A DNA stretch of 64,000 nt from an uncultured Acetatifactor sp. (lineage in GTDB: Bacteria; Bacillota; Clostridia; Lachnospirales; Lachnospiraceae): positions 1 to 64,000 of the forward strand of contig CAJUFO010000016.1 in the NCBI GenBank assembly GCA_910585615.1. Direction: 5' to 3'. The notes below the pieces were generated by a model that did not search any database, was not told the DNA's origin, and saw nothing but the letters and a program-made list of their open reading frames with translations. Every line of letters begins with the position of its first letter. Positions within the stretch are counted from its first letter, which is position 1. Made by a program: the position numbers and the translations under genes. This document shows positions 1 through 7,677 of the stretch, piece by piece.

Positions 1-82
1 CCCTTGCCTTCGGCTATATCCTTCCCACTACCGGGCGGATTCGGGACTTGCACCCATTGGAAACGTGCGCCGCCGGGCGCAC
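1..82 (-). mobile_element. Group II intron, 5' end only (runs off the left edge)
   Basis: Read on the minus strand, the segment begins at 82 with GTGCGCCC, matching the conserved GUGYG 5' end of group II introns. It continues with a GTGCGCC hairpin, GGTGCAAGTCCC and AGCCGAAGGCAAGGG, which I recognise as typical domain I sequence of bacterial group II introns. The 5' splice point lies six bases after the T-run of the terminator at 89-121. Insertion just behind an intrinsic terminator is the known habit of bacterial class C introns, so that class is inferred. The reverse transcriptase and 3' end would lie outside the window. Confidence 0.7.
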
Positions 83-88
83 GCCCGT

Positions 89-121
89 AAAAACTCCCGG
101 GGCCAGACGGCTCCGGGAGTT
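89..121 (-). terminator. Intrinsic terminator of the glycosyltransferase operon
   Basis: A 9-bp perfect stem (AACTCCCGG at 92-100 with CCGGGAGTT at 113-121) is followed on the minus strand by a run of five T. It lies 20 bases behind the stop codon of the glycosyltransferase at 141 and is also the likely target of the adjacent intron. Confidence 0.85.
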
Positions 122-140
122 TTCGCATCATTTTTTCGTA

Positions 141-1169
141 TCAGTTGAACTTGAAGATCTTCTGGCAAATCTTGTACCCGCCCACGGAAATCTTCCGTCC
201 TCCCCTGCCCGGCAGGTTCATGGCGTAACCCAGCAGGCCGTTGCGCATCCGTAGGAACAGCTTCCTGTCCTTTGATTTCAGGTACTTCCAGAGCTCCTTC
301 TTCTTCTCCAGACCCTCTTCCGTGCCGGAGCGGATCAGCAGGACGGAAGACACTGTCGTGATGATCTCCAGATAGTTGAACATGTACTGGTAGAGGCGCT
401 TGTTCTTCATAATCTCCTGCTTCCTGTCCACCAGATAGTCGATCATAATCTTGTTCACCTTAAGCTGCTGGTCTATCCGGGATATCATGACCTCCTCGTT
501 CACCGACTGGTCTTCCCGGCCGATATAATAGCGGTACAGGTTCACGTCCAGATAGTACATGTGCTTCACGAAGGGCAGGGGCTCGAACACATAGAGGTTG
601 TCCACATAGAAGGTATGCTCCGGCAGCTGCAGGCCGCATTCCTTCAGCAGCTTCGTCCGGAAGATCACGGAGTGCATCAGGATATAATGCCCCTTCATGA
701 AACGGTGGCAGTCGTCCCAGCTCACCATCCGGCCCTCCGGCAGGATATGGCGGTAGTGCATGACCTTCTTGCGCTTCTCGCCCTCCTTCTCGTAGACGAA
801 ATTGCAGACCAGCATATCCAGGGAAGGGGCCCCCCCTGCCATCTCCCGCAGGGTGTCCAGCACCTGCAGGTAGGCCTCCTTCTTCACCCAGTCGTCGCTG
901 TCCACCACCTTGAAGTAAAGGCCGGTGGCGTTTTGGATACCCGTGTTGACGGCAGCGCCATGGCCCCCGTTCTCCTGGTGGACAGCCTTAACGATGGTGG
1001 GGTATCTGCGCTGGTACTCGTCCGCAATCTCCGCGGTCCTGTCCTTCACGGAACCGTCGTCCACGATGACGATCTCCACGTCCTCTCCGCCCACCAGCAG
1101 AGAATCCACACATTTCCTCATGTAGTTTTCAGAATTATAGCATGGAATCGCTACAGATAATAGTTTCAC
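141..1169 (-). CDS. Family 2 glycosyltransferase
   Basis: A 342-residue GT-A fold glycosyltransferase that should transfer a sugar from a nucleotide donor to a surface glycan or lipid acceptor in the cytoplasm. The N-terminus has the GT2 opening (SVAIPCYNSENY, residues 5-16), the nucleotide-binding DDGS at 37-40 and the metal-binding DSDD at 90-93. No C-terminal membrane segment is obvious. The start is a GTG preceded at ten bases by AGGAGG. It is the last gene of the apparent operon beginning at 4966 and is followed by a strong terminator. Donor and acceptor cannot be read from the sequence. Confidence 0.85.
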   Translation of the reverse strand: MKLLSVAIPCYNSENYMRKCVDSLLVGGEDVEIVIVDDGSVKDRTAEIADEYQRRYPTIVKAVHQENGGHGAAVNTGIQNATGLYFKVVDSDDWVKKEAYLQVLDTLREMAGGAPSLDMLVCNFVYEKEGEKRKKVMHYRHILPEGRMVSWDDCHRFMKGHYILMHSVIFRTKLLKECGLQLPEHTFYVDNLYVFEPLPFVKHMYYLDVNLYRYYIGREDQSVNEEVMISRIDQQLKVNKIMIDYLVDRKQEIMKNKRLYQYMFNYLEIITTVSSVLLIRSGTEEGLEKKKELWKYLKSKDRKLFLRMRNGLLGYAMNLPGRGGRKISVGGYKICQKIFKFN

Positions 1170-1218
1170 AGTCCTTCTTCCTCCTATGAATGCTCTTTCT
1201 TCATTATGAATGTTCTTA

Positions 1219-3048
1219 CTAATGTCTATTCTTGCCCAGTTTGATGCTCAAATATTTCGTATATGCACCAAAAGCTGAAGGAATCGGATATTTATCCTCT
1301 GTCTGCTGCGGTTCGATATAGATCCAGTCCCTGGCAGGGCCGGACTTCTGAACCGGCGTCCCCTCCACGCTGACCATGTACCCCTTCATATGCCACTCCC
1401 TGTGGGTAAAGATATGCTTCGCGTCCTCCAGGGGCTGTATGTCCAGGGCTTCCAGCCCGCTATCCGCCAGATAATCGGCCACCTCCTCTGCAGTGCGAAA
1501 GCCCTCCATGGAGGGGAACTCGTACATGCCTGCCAGCAGCCCTCTGCCCTGGCGCTTCCTGATGGCCGCCTTGTCGCCGTTTCGGACTATCAGGATAGTC
1601 TTGTCCTCCACTTGCCTGGCCTTTTTGGCCTGTCTCTTTGGATAGTCCTGCTGAGTGCCCGCCCTGCGGCTGTCGCACAGATCCGCCAGAGGGCATTCCC
1701 CGCACAGAGGAGCGCCGTTGGGGAGGCAAACGCAGGCACCTATCTCCATCATGGCCTGGTTGAAGTCCCCCGGGCGGTCTTCGGGCATGATCTCCTTCAG
1801 GGCCTGCTCCACCGATGTCTTCACCTTCGGATCGTCGATGCAGCGTCCGTCCTGTTCAAGCCTTGCCACCACCCGCAGGACGTTTCCGTCCACCGCCGGG
1901 ACAGGGCGCTGGAACGCGATGGAGGCAATCGCCCCTGCCGTATAGCTGCCGATTCCGCTTAAGGTCAGCAGAGCCTCGTAGGTGTCCGGCATGCGGCCGC
2001 CGTAGGCCTTCTGTATCTGGACCGCGGCCTTCTGGAGGTTCCGGACTCTATTGTAATATCCCAGTCCCTCCCACAGCTTCAGAAGCGTCTCCTCCTCCGC
2101 CTCCGCAAGGGCGCCGATATCCGGCAGCGCTTTCATGAACCGCTCGAAATAGGGCTTCACGGCCTCCACCCTGGTCTGCTGCAGCATGATCTCCGACACC
2201 CATACGCGGTAAGGCGTGGGCAGTTCCCTCCAGGGCAGAATCCGTCTGCTCTTATCATACCATTTTAGAAGGGGGATGCATATAGCTCCAAGCTTATTCT
2301 TTCCTAAGTTTTTTCTAAATGTTTCATTAATGCAGGGCGCTTCGCCATCCGTCAGGGCGATTGGGACAGGACGGTTCAACGTCATGGAGTCCGGCCTCAC
2401 CAGACAGTCAAAGGCCAGGATCTCCACCCCCGCCCGGGCCGCTTTGCACAGAGCGTCCGCAAATTCCGGATGGGTGGCCCTGTTGGGGGTGAAGTACCGC
2501 ACATCCTCCATCTGGACGACAAACAGCACAAAAGCCCGGTAGCCCGCCCCCTTTGCGGCCACCAGCTCCTCCACATGCTTCACGGCCCTCTCCGAGGGGG
2601 CATCCGGGAAGCGCACTATGCCTCTGTCCTCCAGGGTGACGCCCTTGACCTCCATGAAGATCCGCTCCCCTCCCGCCTCTATATAGAAGTCGAAGCGGGA
2701 GCCTCCATATACTGCCTCCGGCTTCACCAAAGTCACATCCGGGCGGAAGCCGCCGCCCCGCAGCCATTCCTCCACTGCCCGGTTGGGGGCCTGGGAATCC
2801 ATATTCACCAGGCGCTCCCCCTTTTCCACTGCCACAAGGTCGTAGGCTGTGGAGCGGGCGGGGTTGCCGCTTTTCTCCAGGTAGACGCATGCCCCCTTCT
2901 GCAGCAGCTCCCGACACCTGCCGGTATTCTTTACATGGACGGTCTCCACCTGCGGTTCCCCGTCCTGCCCGTCCTGAATCTCCACCCGGGCGATGAACCT
3001 GTTGGGACGCTCCAGGAAGCGTCCCCTTGTGATATCTCTATATTCCAT
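1219..3048 (-). CDS. mutY: SfsA-MutY fusion: SfsA nuclease-fold domain plus adenine DNA glycosylase
   Basis: A 609-residue protein made of two families. Residues 1-230 are SfsA-like (sugar fermentation stimulation protein), with a PD-(D/E)XK-type arrangement D120 ... E133-V-K135. From about residue 255 it is MutY, which removes adenine opposite 8-oxoguanine. Visible there are the catalytic-helix Glu at 286 (VSEIMLQQ), a helix-hairpin-helix (LSGIGSYTAGA), the catalytic Asp at 387 (VDGN), four cysteines spaced C-x7-C-x2-C-x5-C for a 4Fe-4S cluster, and a C-terminal NUDIX-like 8-oxoG recognition part. MutY alone is normally about 350 residues, so the extra length is the SfsA domain in the same frame with no intervening stop. 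It sits 83 bp behind the nucleotidase and 49 bp before the glycosyltransferase. The role of the SfsA part is unknown; DNA binding or cleavage is inferred from the fold. Confidence 0.9.
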   Translation of the reverse strand: MEYRDITRGRFLERPNRFIARVEIQDGQDGEPQVETVHVKNTGRCRELLQKGACVYLEKSGNPARSTAYDLVAVEKGERLVNMDSQAPNRAVEEWLRGGGFRPDVTLVKPEAVYGGSRFDFYIEAGGERIFMEVKGVTLEDRGIVRFPDAPSERAVKHVEELVAAKGAGYRAFVLFVVQMEDVRYFTPNRATHPEFADALCKAARAGVEILAFDCLVRPDSMTLNRPVPIALTDGEAPCINETFRKNLGKNKLGAICIPLLKWYDKSRRILPWRELPTPYRVWVSEIMLQQTRVEAVKPYFERFMKALPDIGALAEAEEETLLKLWEGLGYYNRVRNLQKAAVQIQKAYGGRMPDTYEALLTLSGIGSYTAGAIASIAFQRPVPAVDGNVLRVVARLEQDGRCIDDPKVKTSVEQALKEIMPEDRPGDFNQAMMEIGACVCLPNGAPLCGECPLADLCDSRRAGTQQDYPKRQAKKARQVEDKTILIVRNGDKAAIRKRQGRGLLAGMYEFPSMEGFRTAEEVADYLADSGLEALDIQPLEDAKHIFTHREWHMKGYMVSVEGTPVQKSGPARDWIYIEPQQTEDKYPIPSAFGAYTKYLSIKLGKNRH

Positions 3049-3131
3049 CTGAAAATCTCAGCTCCTTGTCCGTACTTCACCTGTCAACCTGCACCATGGC
3101 TTTTGCCTGGCCGGATGGGCTGCCGTCTCGT

Positions 3132-4148
3132 CTAAGCCTTCTCCCGATGTCTGGCAGCTCCCTCTGCCCTGCCGTAGGGCACCCGGGCTGCCGGGACGGA
3201 CTGGGCCGCGCTTGCGGTATGTATGGACTGGTCGTCGAAAAATATCTGCGCCCCGAAGGCCTTCAGGACGTCCCGCTTCTCCAGCCCTCCCAGGAAGAAC
3301 GCCTCGTCCACCCGCACGTTCCACGACCGCATGGTACGCAGCACGCGCTCGTGGGCCGGGGCGCACCGGGAGGTCACCAGCGCCGTCCTGATGGGGGACT
3401 TTTCCGTCCCCAGCTCCCGCTGCAGGTCGGAGAGCTTCTTCAGGAATTTCGCGAAGGGCCCCTCCGCAAGGGGCTCCCTGGCGCGGCTGCGCTCGTTCTC
3501 CTCAAAGGCGCTTAAGCCCTTTTCCTTGAAAATCATCTCCGATTCGTCCGTGAACAGCACCGCGTCCCCGTCAAAGGCGATGCGGATTTCAGGATATGTC
3601 CTTGCCTGCATGGGTATCACCTGTGCCTTGCCTGCTGTCTCCGGGTGGCCCTCCGCCTCGCCATGGCCCGCTGTCCGGGGCTGCGCCGGGGTGCCCTGCG
3701 CCCTATGCTCCGTGCAGATGATTCCCGCCGCGATGCCGCTGTCTATGGCGCTGCGCACATCGTCCTCGTAGGCGGATAGGAACAGGTCTGTATGGAAGGC
3801 CGTGAGGTAGGGAGCCAGTGAGGCTCCGCTCACCAGCACCGAGCGGGTGATGTCCAGGCCATAGTGGGCGATGGAGTTGAAGACCCGAAGCGAGCTGTCC
3901 GGGCTGTTACGGGACATGATGATGACCTCCACCAGATCCTCCCCTTGCCCGTATTCGTTCAGCCTAAGCAATGCCTTGATCAGGCCGAAGCCAGGCCCGG
4001 GCTTTAGGATGTCCTGCTCATGCTCCACCTGGTAGCTGCAGTACGCCTCCAGCCCCTCCCTCTCGAAGATACCGTTCTCTATGGTCAGATCGAAGAGGGC
4101 CCTGGATGAGACCCCTATCACCATTTTCCTGTCCAGATGTACTGCCAT
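3132..4148 (-). CDS. Cytosolic 5'-nucleotidase (cN-I/NT5C1-like)
   Basis: 338 residues resembling the cytosolic 5'-nucleotidase I family, which dephosphorylates nucleoside monophosphates. The family-like stretches are VIGVSSRALFDL near the N-terminus, IMSRNSPDSSLRVFNSI, LVSGASLAPYL, and the later IRIAFDGDAVLFTDESE and IFFDDQSIH segments typical of this HAD-like fold. A low-complexity insert rich in Gly, Pro and Ala occurs near the middle. I chose the ATG at 4148 because GGAGAGGC stands just before it; an upstream in-frame ATG at 4187 has no such site. It lies between the DUF1653 gene (101 bp) and the SfsA-MutY gene (83 bp), so co-transcription is likely. A role in nucleotide-pool balance beside a repair enzyme is inference. 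Confidence 0.8.
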   Translation of the reverse strand: MAVHLDRKMVIGVSSRALFDLTIENGIFEREGLEAYCSYQVEHEQDILKPGPGFGLIKALLRLNEYGQGEDLVEVIIMSRNSPDSSLRVFNSIAHYGLDITRSVLVSGASLAPYLTAFHTDLFLSAYEDDVRSAIDSGIAAGIICTEHRAQGTPAQPRTAGHGEAEGHPETAGKAQVIPMQARTYPEIRIAFDGDAVLFTDESEMIFKEKGLSAFEENERSRAREPLAEGPFAKFLKKLSDLQRELGTEKSPIRTALVTSRCAPAHERVLRTMRSWNVRVDEAFFLGGLEKRDVLKAFGAQIFFDDQSIHTASAAQSVPAARVPYGRAEGAARHREKA

Positions 4149-4249
4149 ATGCCTCTCCTTTCCTGATTCCATGCCACATGGTTCCACGCGCCATGCTGCC
4201 GCGCTTGAAACCGTCTGCGCTTATCGCTTCGCAGAGGAGAGGCCGGGGC

Positions 4250-4966
4250 TCACCGCAGCCGGTTGCACTCGTATCTCTCCAGGGTCTGCAGACAGGTCTT
4301 GAGCGCCTCATACCGCTCCTCGGTATCCCCGTCGTCGATTTCTATGTCACAGGCGATGGCCATGGTGGTAATCATTCCATCCGTGATCCTGTGATGAAGG
4401 CCGGCCAGGATGTTCAGCCGCTGCTCATAGCTGTCGGCATCCAGAAATTCCATCACGAAGGGATCTAACGCTTCTGCGGCAGACTCTGCGCCGGATGCTT
4501 CCTCGGCATCGGCCCATTCCTCCACTCCGGCCGCTGTCCCTGTACCGCCAGCCACGTACCCCGGCTCCGCCCCGATTCCGCCAGCCACGTGCTCCGGCTC
4601 CGCCCCGATTCCGCCAGCCACGTACCCCGGTTCCGCCCCGATTCCGCCAGCTACGTGCTCCGGCTCCGCCCCGATTCCGCCAGCCACGCAGTCCCCGGGT
4701 TCCGGTTCCGATTCGGCCCGCTGCCTCTCCGCCCCCGGCCCCTGGAGCTCAAAGCGGAATTCCTGCCCGACATCCGGATACTTCTCCCTGTCCACCCTGC
4801 TCACGAACATATCCAGCGGCCTGGCATAAATCCTGAAATCCCCGTAGAGCGCCTGATAGATCACAAGCTGCTCCTGCGTCTCGCTGTGGGTCGCGATAGC
4901 CGTCACCTGATACAGATTTCCTTTAAAATGCTTATAGATTTCCTGTGGTCTTGGAATAAATGACAT
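4250..4966 (-). CDS. DUF1653 protein with a repeat linker
   Basis: 238 residues. Residues 1 to about 75 match DUF1653 (IYKHFKGNLYQV, followed by LVIYQALYGD and ARPLDMF), a small SH3-like domain of unknown function. A linker of 11-residue repeats (EPEHVAGGIGA alternating with EPGYVAGGIGA) follows, then a helical C-terminal domain of about 75 residues (LDPFVMEFLDADSYEQRLN ...) often seen with clostridial DUF1653 proteins. The start is supported by AAGGAG nine bases upstream. It heads the operon running to 141 and has its own sigma-A promoter at 5023-5051. Function is unknown. Confidence 0.8.
   Translation of the reverse strand: MSFIPRPQEIYKHFKGNLYQVTAIATHSETQEQLVIYQALYGDFRIYARPLDMFVSRVDREKYPDVGQEFRFELQGPGAERQRAESEPEPGDCVAGGIGAEPEHVAGGIGAEPGYVAGGIGAEPEHVAGGIGAEPGYVAGGTGTAAGVEEWADAEEASGAESAAEALDPFVMEFLDADSYEQRLNILAGLHHRITDGMITTMAIACDIEIDDGDTEERYEALKTCLQTLERYECNRLR
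4545..4676 (-). repeat. Four tandem 33-bp in-frame repeats inside the DUF1653 gene
   Basis: Four contiguous 33-bp units begin at 4545, 4578, 4611 and 4644, with a partial fifth at 4677. Units 1 and 3 read CACGTACCCCGG and units 2 and 4 read (C/T)ACGTGCTCCGG at the same place, so the effective period is 66 bp. The unit length is a multiple of three, so copy-number change would alter linker length without breaking the frame. Confidence 0.9.
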
Positions 4967-5022
4967 TTCCGGAAGCTCCTTTCTGGTTCATATTGATTCA
5001 TATCCATATGTTTCCAATAGAA

Positions 5023-5051
5023 AGTATACCCCTATTTCTTCCAAATGTCAT
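5023..5051 (-). promoter_or_regulatory. Sigma-A promoter of the DUF1653 operon
   Basis: On the minus strand: ATGACA (5046-5051), a 17-bp spacer, TATACT (5023-5028). The predicted start is about 50 bases upstream of the DUF1653 start codon. Confidence 0.7.
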
Positions 5052-5071
5052 GCGATTCCTGCGATTCTCCC

Positions 5072-5206
5072 CTAAAATTCCCTCCCAAAATCCGCGCCGG
5101 GCCGCTGCCGCCCGGCCTCACAGGCCCGCAAAAAGCTGCGGCAGAGGATTCGCCCTCTTCTGCCACAGCCATAGCCTTCAATCACCGCGCCTGTCCTTCT
5201 CCTCAT
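5072..5206 (-). CDS. Possible SOS-controlled small Arg-rich protein (44 aa)
   Basis: A 44-residue frame beginning MRRRTGAVIEGYGCG and ending DFGREF. It contains about eleven arginines and three cysteines, has no membrane segment, and resembles no family I know. What supports it is context: the ATG is preceded by AAAAGGAG at eight bases, and the transcript would start some 37 bases upstream from a strong promoter overlapped by a LexA box. The alternative is that this is only leader sequence before the DUF1653 gene 106 bp downstream. Coding is therefore a hypothesis. Confidence 0.35.
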   Translation of the reverse strand: MRRRTGAVIEGYGCGRRGRILCRSFLRACEAGRQRPGADFGREF

Positions 5207-5224
5207 AGCCCCATCTCCTTTTCA

Positions 5225-5236
5225 GAACATATGTTC
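5225..5236. promoter_or_regulatory. LexA (SOS) operator
   Basis: GAACATATGTTC is a perfect 12-bp palindrome and a full match to the Gram-positive LexA consensus GAAC-N4-GTTC. It lies at about +7 to +18 of the transcript predicted from the promoter at 5250-5278, a place where bound LexA would block initiation. Confidence 0.75.
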
Positions 5237-5249
5237 TATCCATATGAAC

Positions 5250-5278
5250 AGGATAAAGCATTTGTCCCCGTTTGTCAA
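5250..5278 (-). promoter_or_regulatory. Sigma-A promoter under the LexA box
   Basis: TTGACA (5273-5278), 17-bp spacer, TATCCT (5250-5255) on the minus strand. It faces the 44-residue frame and, beyond it, the DUF1653/nucleotidase/SfsA-MutY operon. I see no convincing terminator between, so read-through is possible. Confidence 0.75.
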
Positions 5279-5365
5279 CAGCTTCGAACAGGCATATTAT
5301 ATGAAATTATAAGTACCATAGAACTCTCTCAATCCCTCTCCCGCAGGATATCCCCTTCGGCGGGC

Positions 5366-6142
5366 TCAATAATAATACATTCCGTGGCCGCCGCAGCATC
5401 CTCCGCCAAAGCAGCACATATTGCACATCATGAAGGTACAGACCCATCTGGCGCAGAGATTCCCCACCCCTGCGGTGGGATAGCCGTACTGGGCCTGCCT
5501 CTGCTCGTACCAGCTGCCTCCGTTCTCGAACTGCTGTACCAGGCTGCGGTAGTCCCCGTTGTCCGGCTCCATGGCCGAAGCCCGCTTCGCGTGCTCCAGG
5601 GCCGCCACATTGTTCCCCAGCCCGGAATGGGCGATGGCGCTGTAGTAATACCATCTGGCGTTCCTGTCCCTGGCATCCATGCCGTCCAGAGCCGTCCTGG
5701 CTTCTTTATAATAACCGTTGCGGATATAGTTTCCGGCGGAGCGGATATAGTTGTTCTCCTCATAGCCGGTGTCCATCCCCTGGCCGAAGCCGCCGAAGCC
5801 GAAACCCCCGAAAGGGCCGCCGAAGCCCCAGAAAGCCCCGCCTCCCTGGCCGCCCTGGGCCCCGCCGGAAGAGCTTCTGCCGTAACCGCCGGAGGAGCTT
5901 CTGCCATAGCCGCCTCCATACCCGGAACTGCCATAGCTGCCTCCGTAGCCAGAGGTGCGCTCCTTCATGATCTGCTGGTATGCCGCCTGGATCTCCTTGA
6001 ATTTCTCCTCTGCCTGGGCTTTGTTCGGATTGTTCACATTGGCATCGGGATGATACCTGCGGCTCAGCGCCTTATATGCTTTTTTGATTTCTTCCTCGGA
6101 AGCATTCCTGCTCACGCCTAACACACCGTAAGGGTCGTACAT
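5366..6142 (-). CDS. J-domain (DnaJ-like) protein with a TPR-like C-terminal part
   Basis: 258 residues. Residues 1 to about 65 form a J domain (YGVLGVSRNASEEEIKKAY) with the HPD signature (YHPDANVN) that stimulates Hsp70 ATPase. A Gly/Ser/Tyr-rich linker with GYGRSSSGG repeats follows, then a helical stretch like one or two TPR repeats (YYYSAIAHSGLGNNVAALEHAKRA), then a hydrophobic Cys-rich tail (CTFMMCNMCCFGGGCC). There is no DnaJ zinc domain, so it is a specialised co-chaperone. The ATG at 6142 has GAGG at a proper distance. It lies 59 bp behind the DUF5685 gene, suggesting one unit. Client and partner are unknown. Confidence 0.85.
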   Translation of the reverse strand: MYDPYGVLGVSRNASEEEIKKAYKALSRRYHPDANVNNPNKAQAEEKFKEIQAAYQQIMKERTSGYGGSYGSSGYGGGYGRSSSGGYGRSSSGGAQGGQGGGAFWGFGGPFGGFGFGGFGQGMDTGYEENNYIRSAGNYIRNGYYKEARTALDGMDARDRNARWYYYSAIAHSGLGNNVAALEHAKRASAMEPDNGDYRSLVQQFENGGSWYEQRQAQYGYPTAGVGNLCARWVCTFMMCNMCCFGGGCCGGHGMYYY

Positions 6143-6201
6143 ATTTTCCTCGTTTCCCGGACAGATACCGCCGCCCAAAATTCTTGCAAAGCTTTACTCT
6201 A

Positions 6202-7062
6202 TCACGCTTCGGAGCCCATGGACGTCACCCGCGCATGTTCCTTTTTCCGCTTCTCGCGGACAGCCTCATATCTGCCCCAGACACCGGAATACAGGATATT
6301 GCGGAGAATCTCCACGTTCTCCAGAATGGGAAGCTTCTCGAACTCCTTGCAGCACTCCGATATCATCATGGTCAGGATCGTCCTGCACTCCTCCTCGAAG
6401 TCAGGGCTTGCGTACCGGGGCTTCAGCGGATTCGGCGTCCCCTTCCTGATGTCCTCCTCCACGTCCTCATAGGCGTCGCACAGATAGATGAATTTCCCCA
6501 GGAAGAATCCCAGCCTCCGCAGGTTCCCGGCCCATTCGTCCTCCCGCACCGCCATGATCTCCGCCATGACCCTGCCGAACAGCCCCGCCAAGGCATCGAT
6601 GTCCGTGTCCTTTTCCTTCTCCGCATCGGAGAAATCCTGCATCAGCAGGTTTATCTTCCGCACCTTGTCCGCGTAGATTGCCTTCAGCCTCCCGGCCTTT
6701 CCCTCCAGGAGCCTGCCGTAGGCCAGCTTCAGGATCTTCTTCTCATCCTCCCAGTCGTCCTGGCATTTATAATAGGCGAACAGCATGTTCATGTCCGCCG
6801 CGTACTCCGTGAATACGTTCCTCCTGGTCTCATGGCTCTCGAAGGGATGGACGATGCACTTGCAGCTCTCCCGGCAGGTCTGGGGCTCATACAGCCCGGT
6901 CAGCAGGATGGCCAGGAAGGTCATGTCATAGCTCAGGGAAAGCTGTCCGCAGACGCCGTACTTCTTCTTCAGATCCCGGCACATGCCACAATAGTAGGAA
7001 TGGTATACATCAAATTCCTTGAACTTCATTTCTGCCTTGTTTACAATAATATACCCGAACAT
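6202..7062 (-). CDS. DUF5685 family protein
   Basis: 286 residues, mainly helical, with the N-terminal pattern I associate with DUF5685: MFGYIIVNKAEMKFKEFD, then CGMCRDLKKKYG and SYDMTFLAILL. The Cys pair in YYCGMC and further cysteines in CRESCKC suggest metal or disulfide chemistry. The all-helical body with YxDAYEDVEEDI recalls prenyl-synthase-like folds, but this is only resemblance. The start at 7062 has GGAGG at six bases. It is followed by the J-domain gene and preceded by the zinc-ribbon gene, a recurrent clostridial grouping of unknown role. Confidence 0.75.
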   Translation of the reverse strand: MFGYIIVNKAEMKFKEFDVYHSYYCGMCRDLKKKYGVCGQLSLSYDMTFLAILLTGLYEPQTCRESCKCIVHPFESHETRRNVFTEYAADMNMLFAYYKCQDDWEDEKKILKLAYGRLLEGKAGRLKAIYADKVRKINLLMQDFSDAEKEKDTDIDALAGLFGRVMAEIMAVREDEWAGNLRRLGFFLGKFIYLCDAYEDVEEDIRKGTPNPLKPRYASPDFEEECRTILTMMISECCKEFEKLPILENVEILRNILYSGVWGRYEAVREKRKKEHARVTSMGSEA

Positions 7063-7103
7063 CGCAAACCTCCACGGACATCCCGGCATCCCGGAACCAG
7101 TCT

Positions 7104-7496
7104 TCAGCTCTTTTTGATGAATTCATTTCCGCATTTCCTGCAGCTTATGGCAATCCTGCCCTTTCCCTTCGGTACACGGATCTTCTGCTTACAGTTCGGA
7201 CATTTATAGATATGGTAGTCCTTGTGCTGGGCCAGCTCCTTCTTCTTTTTCAGGAAAAAGCTCCTGACCTTCATCTCGCGCTTCAGATACCACTGGTTCT
7301 CCAGAGAGCGCTTGCTCACGTTCCTTGAGAACATCCTGAAATACGCATATACCATCACTGCCGTGGCCAGCAGATAGAACGCCCCTCCTCCAATAAAGGA
7401 GACCAGCAGACATACAATGGCGACAAACATCAGAAACTGGTTGAAACGATCCGTACCGTAGCGCCCCCACATAAACCGCTGCAGCTTTTCTCTCAT
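7104..7496 (-). CDS. Small membrane protein with C-terminal zinc ribbon
   Basis: 130 residues. One or two membrane segments lie near residues 18-55 (FLMFVAIVCLLVSFIGGGAFYLLATAVMVYAYF). A basic stretch follows, then a zinc ribbon with two CxxC knuckles (CPNCKQKI ... CRKCGNEF) at the C-terminus. The second ATG (7496) is preferred over the first because it stands seven bases behind AGGAGG. It is first of a set of three genes ending at 5366. Function unknown; the ribbon could bind nucleic acid or protein. Confidence 0.7.
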   Translation of the reverse strand: MREKLQRFMWGRYGTDRFNQFLMFVAIVCLLVSFIGGGAFYLLATAVMVYAYFRMFSRNVSKRSLENQWYLKREMKVRSFFLKKKKELAQHKDYHIYKCPNCKQKIRVPKGKGRIAISCRKCGNEFIKKS

Positions 7497-7599
7497 GCTC
7501 ATTCCTCCTCAAAGGCAAAACAATACTTTCCTCCACCCACTATGTAACATTTTAAACTTTTTTGTAGGAAATACAATAAAATAACTATAAAGAAAATTT

Positions 7600-7634
7600 A
7601 AAAAAAGCGCATGACTGCAATTACAGCCATACGC
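7600..7634 (-). terminator. Terminator of the tldD-tldE unit
   Basis: On the minus strand GCGTATGGCTG and CAGTCATGCGC form a stem around TAATTG, followed by seven T. It lies about 44 bases behind the stop codon at 7678. Confidence 0.8.
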
Positions 7635-7677
7635 TTTTCCACACTTTTCTTCTGCTGCCATTCACAATCGGCGCAAG

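Noticed and set aside
1..90. tRNA-like or other small RNA at the left edge
   Set aside because: GGTGCAAGTCCC looks like a T-arm at first sight, but no acceptor pairing or anticodon arm can be drawn; the GTGCG start behind a terminator fits a group II intron better.
4545..4676. CRISPR-like repeats
   Set aside because: The 33-bp units are contiguous with no spacers and lie in frame within a protein-coding gene.
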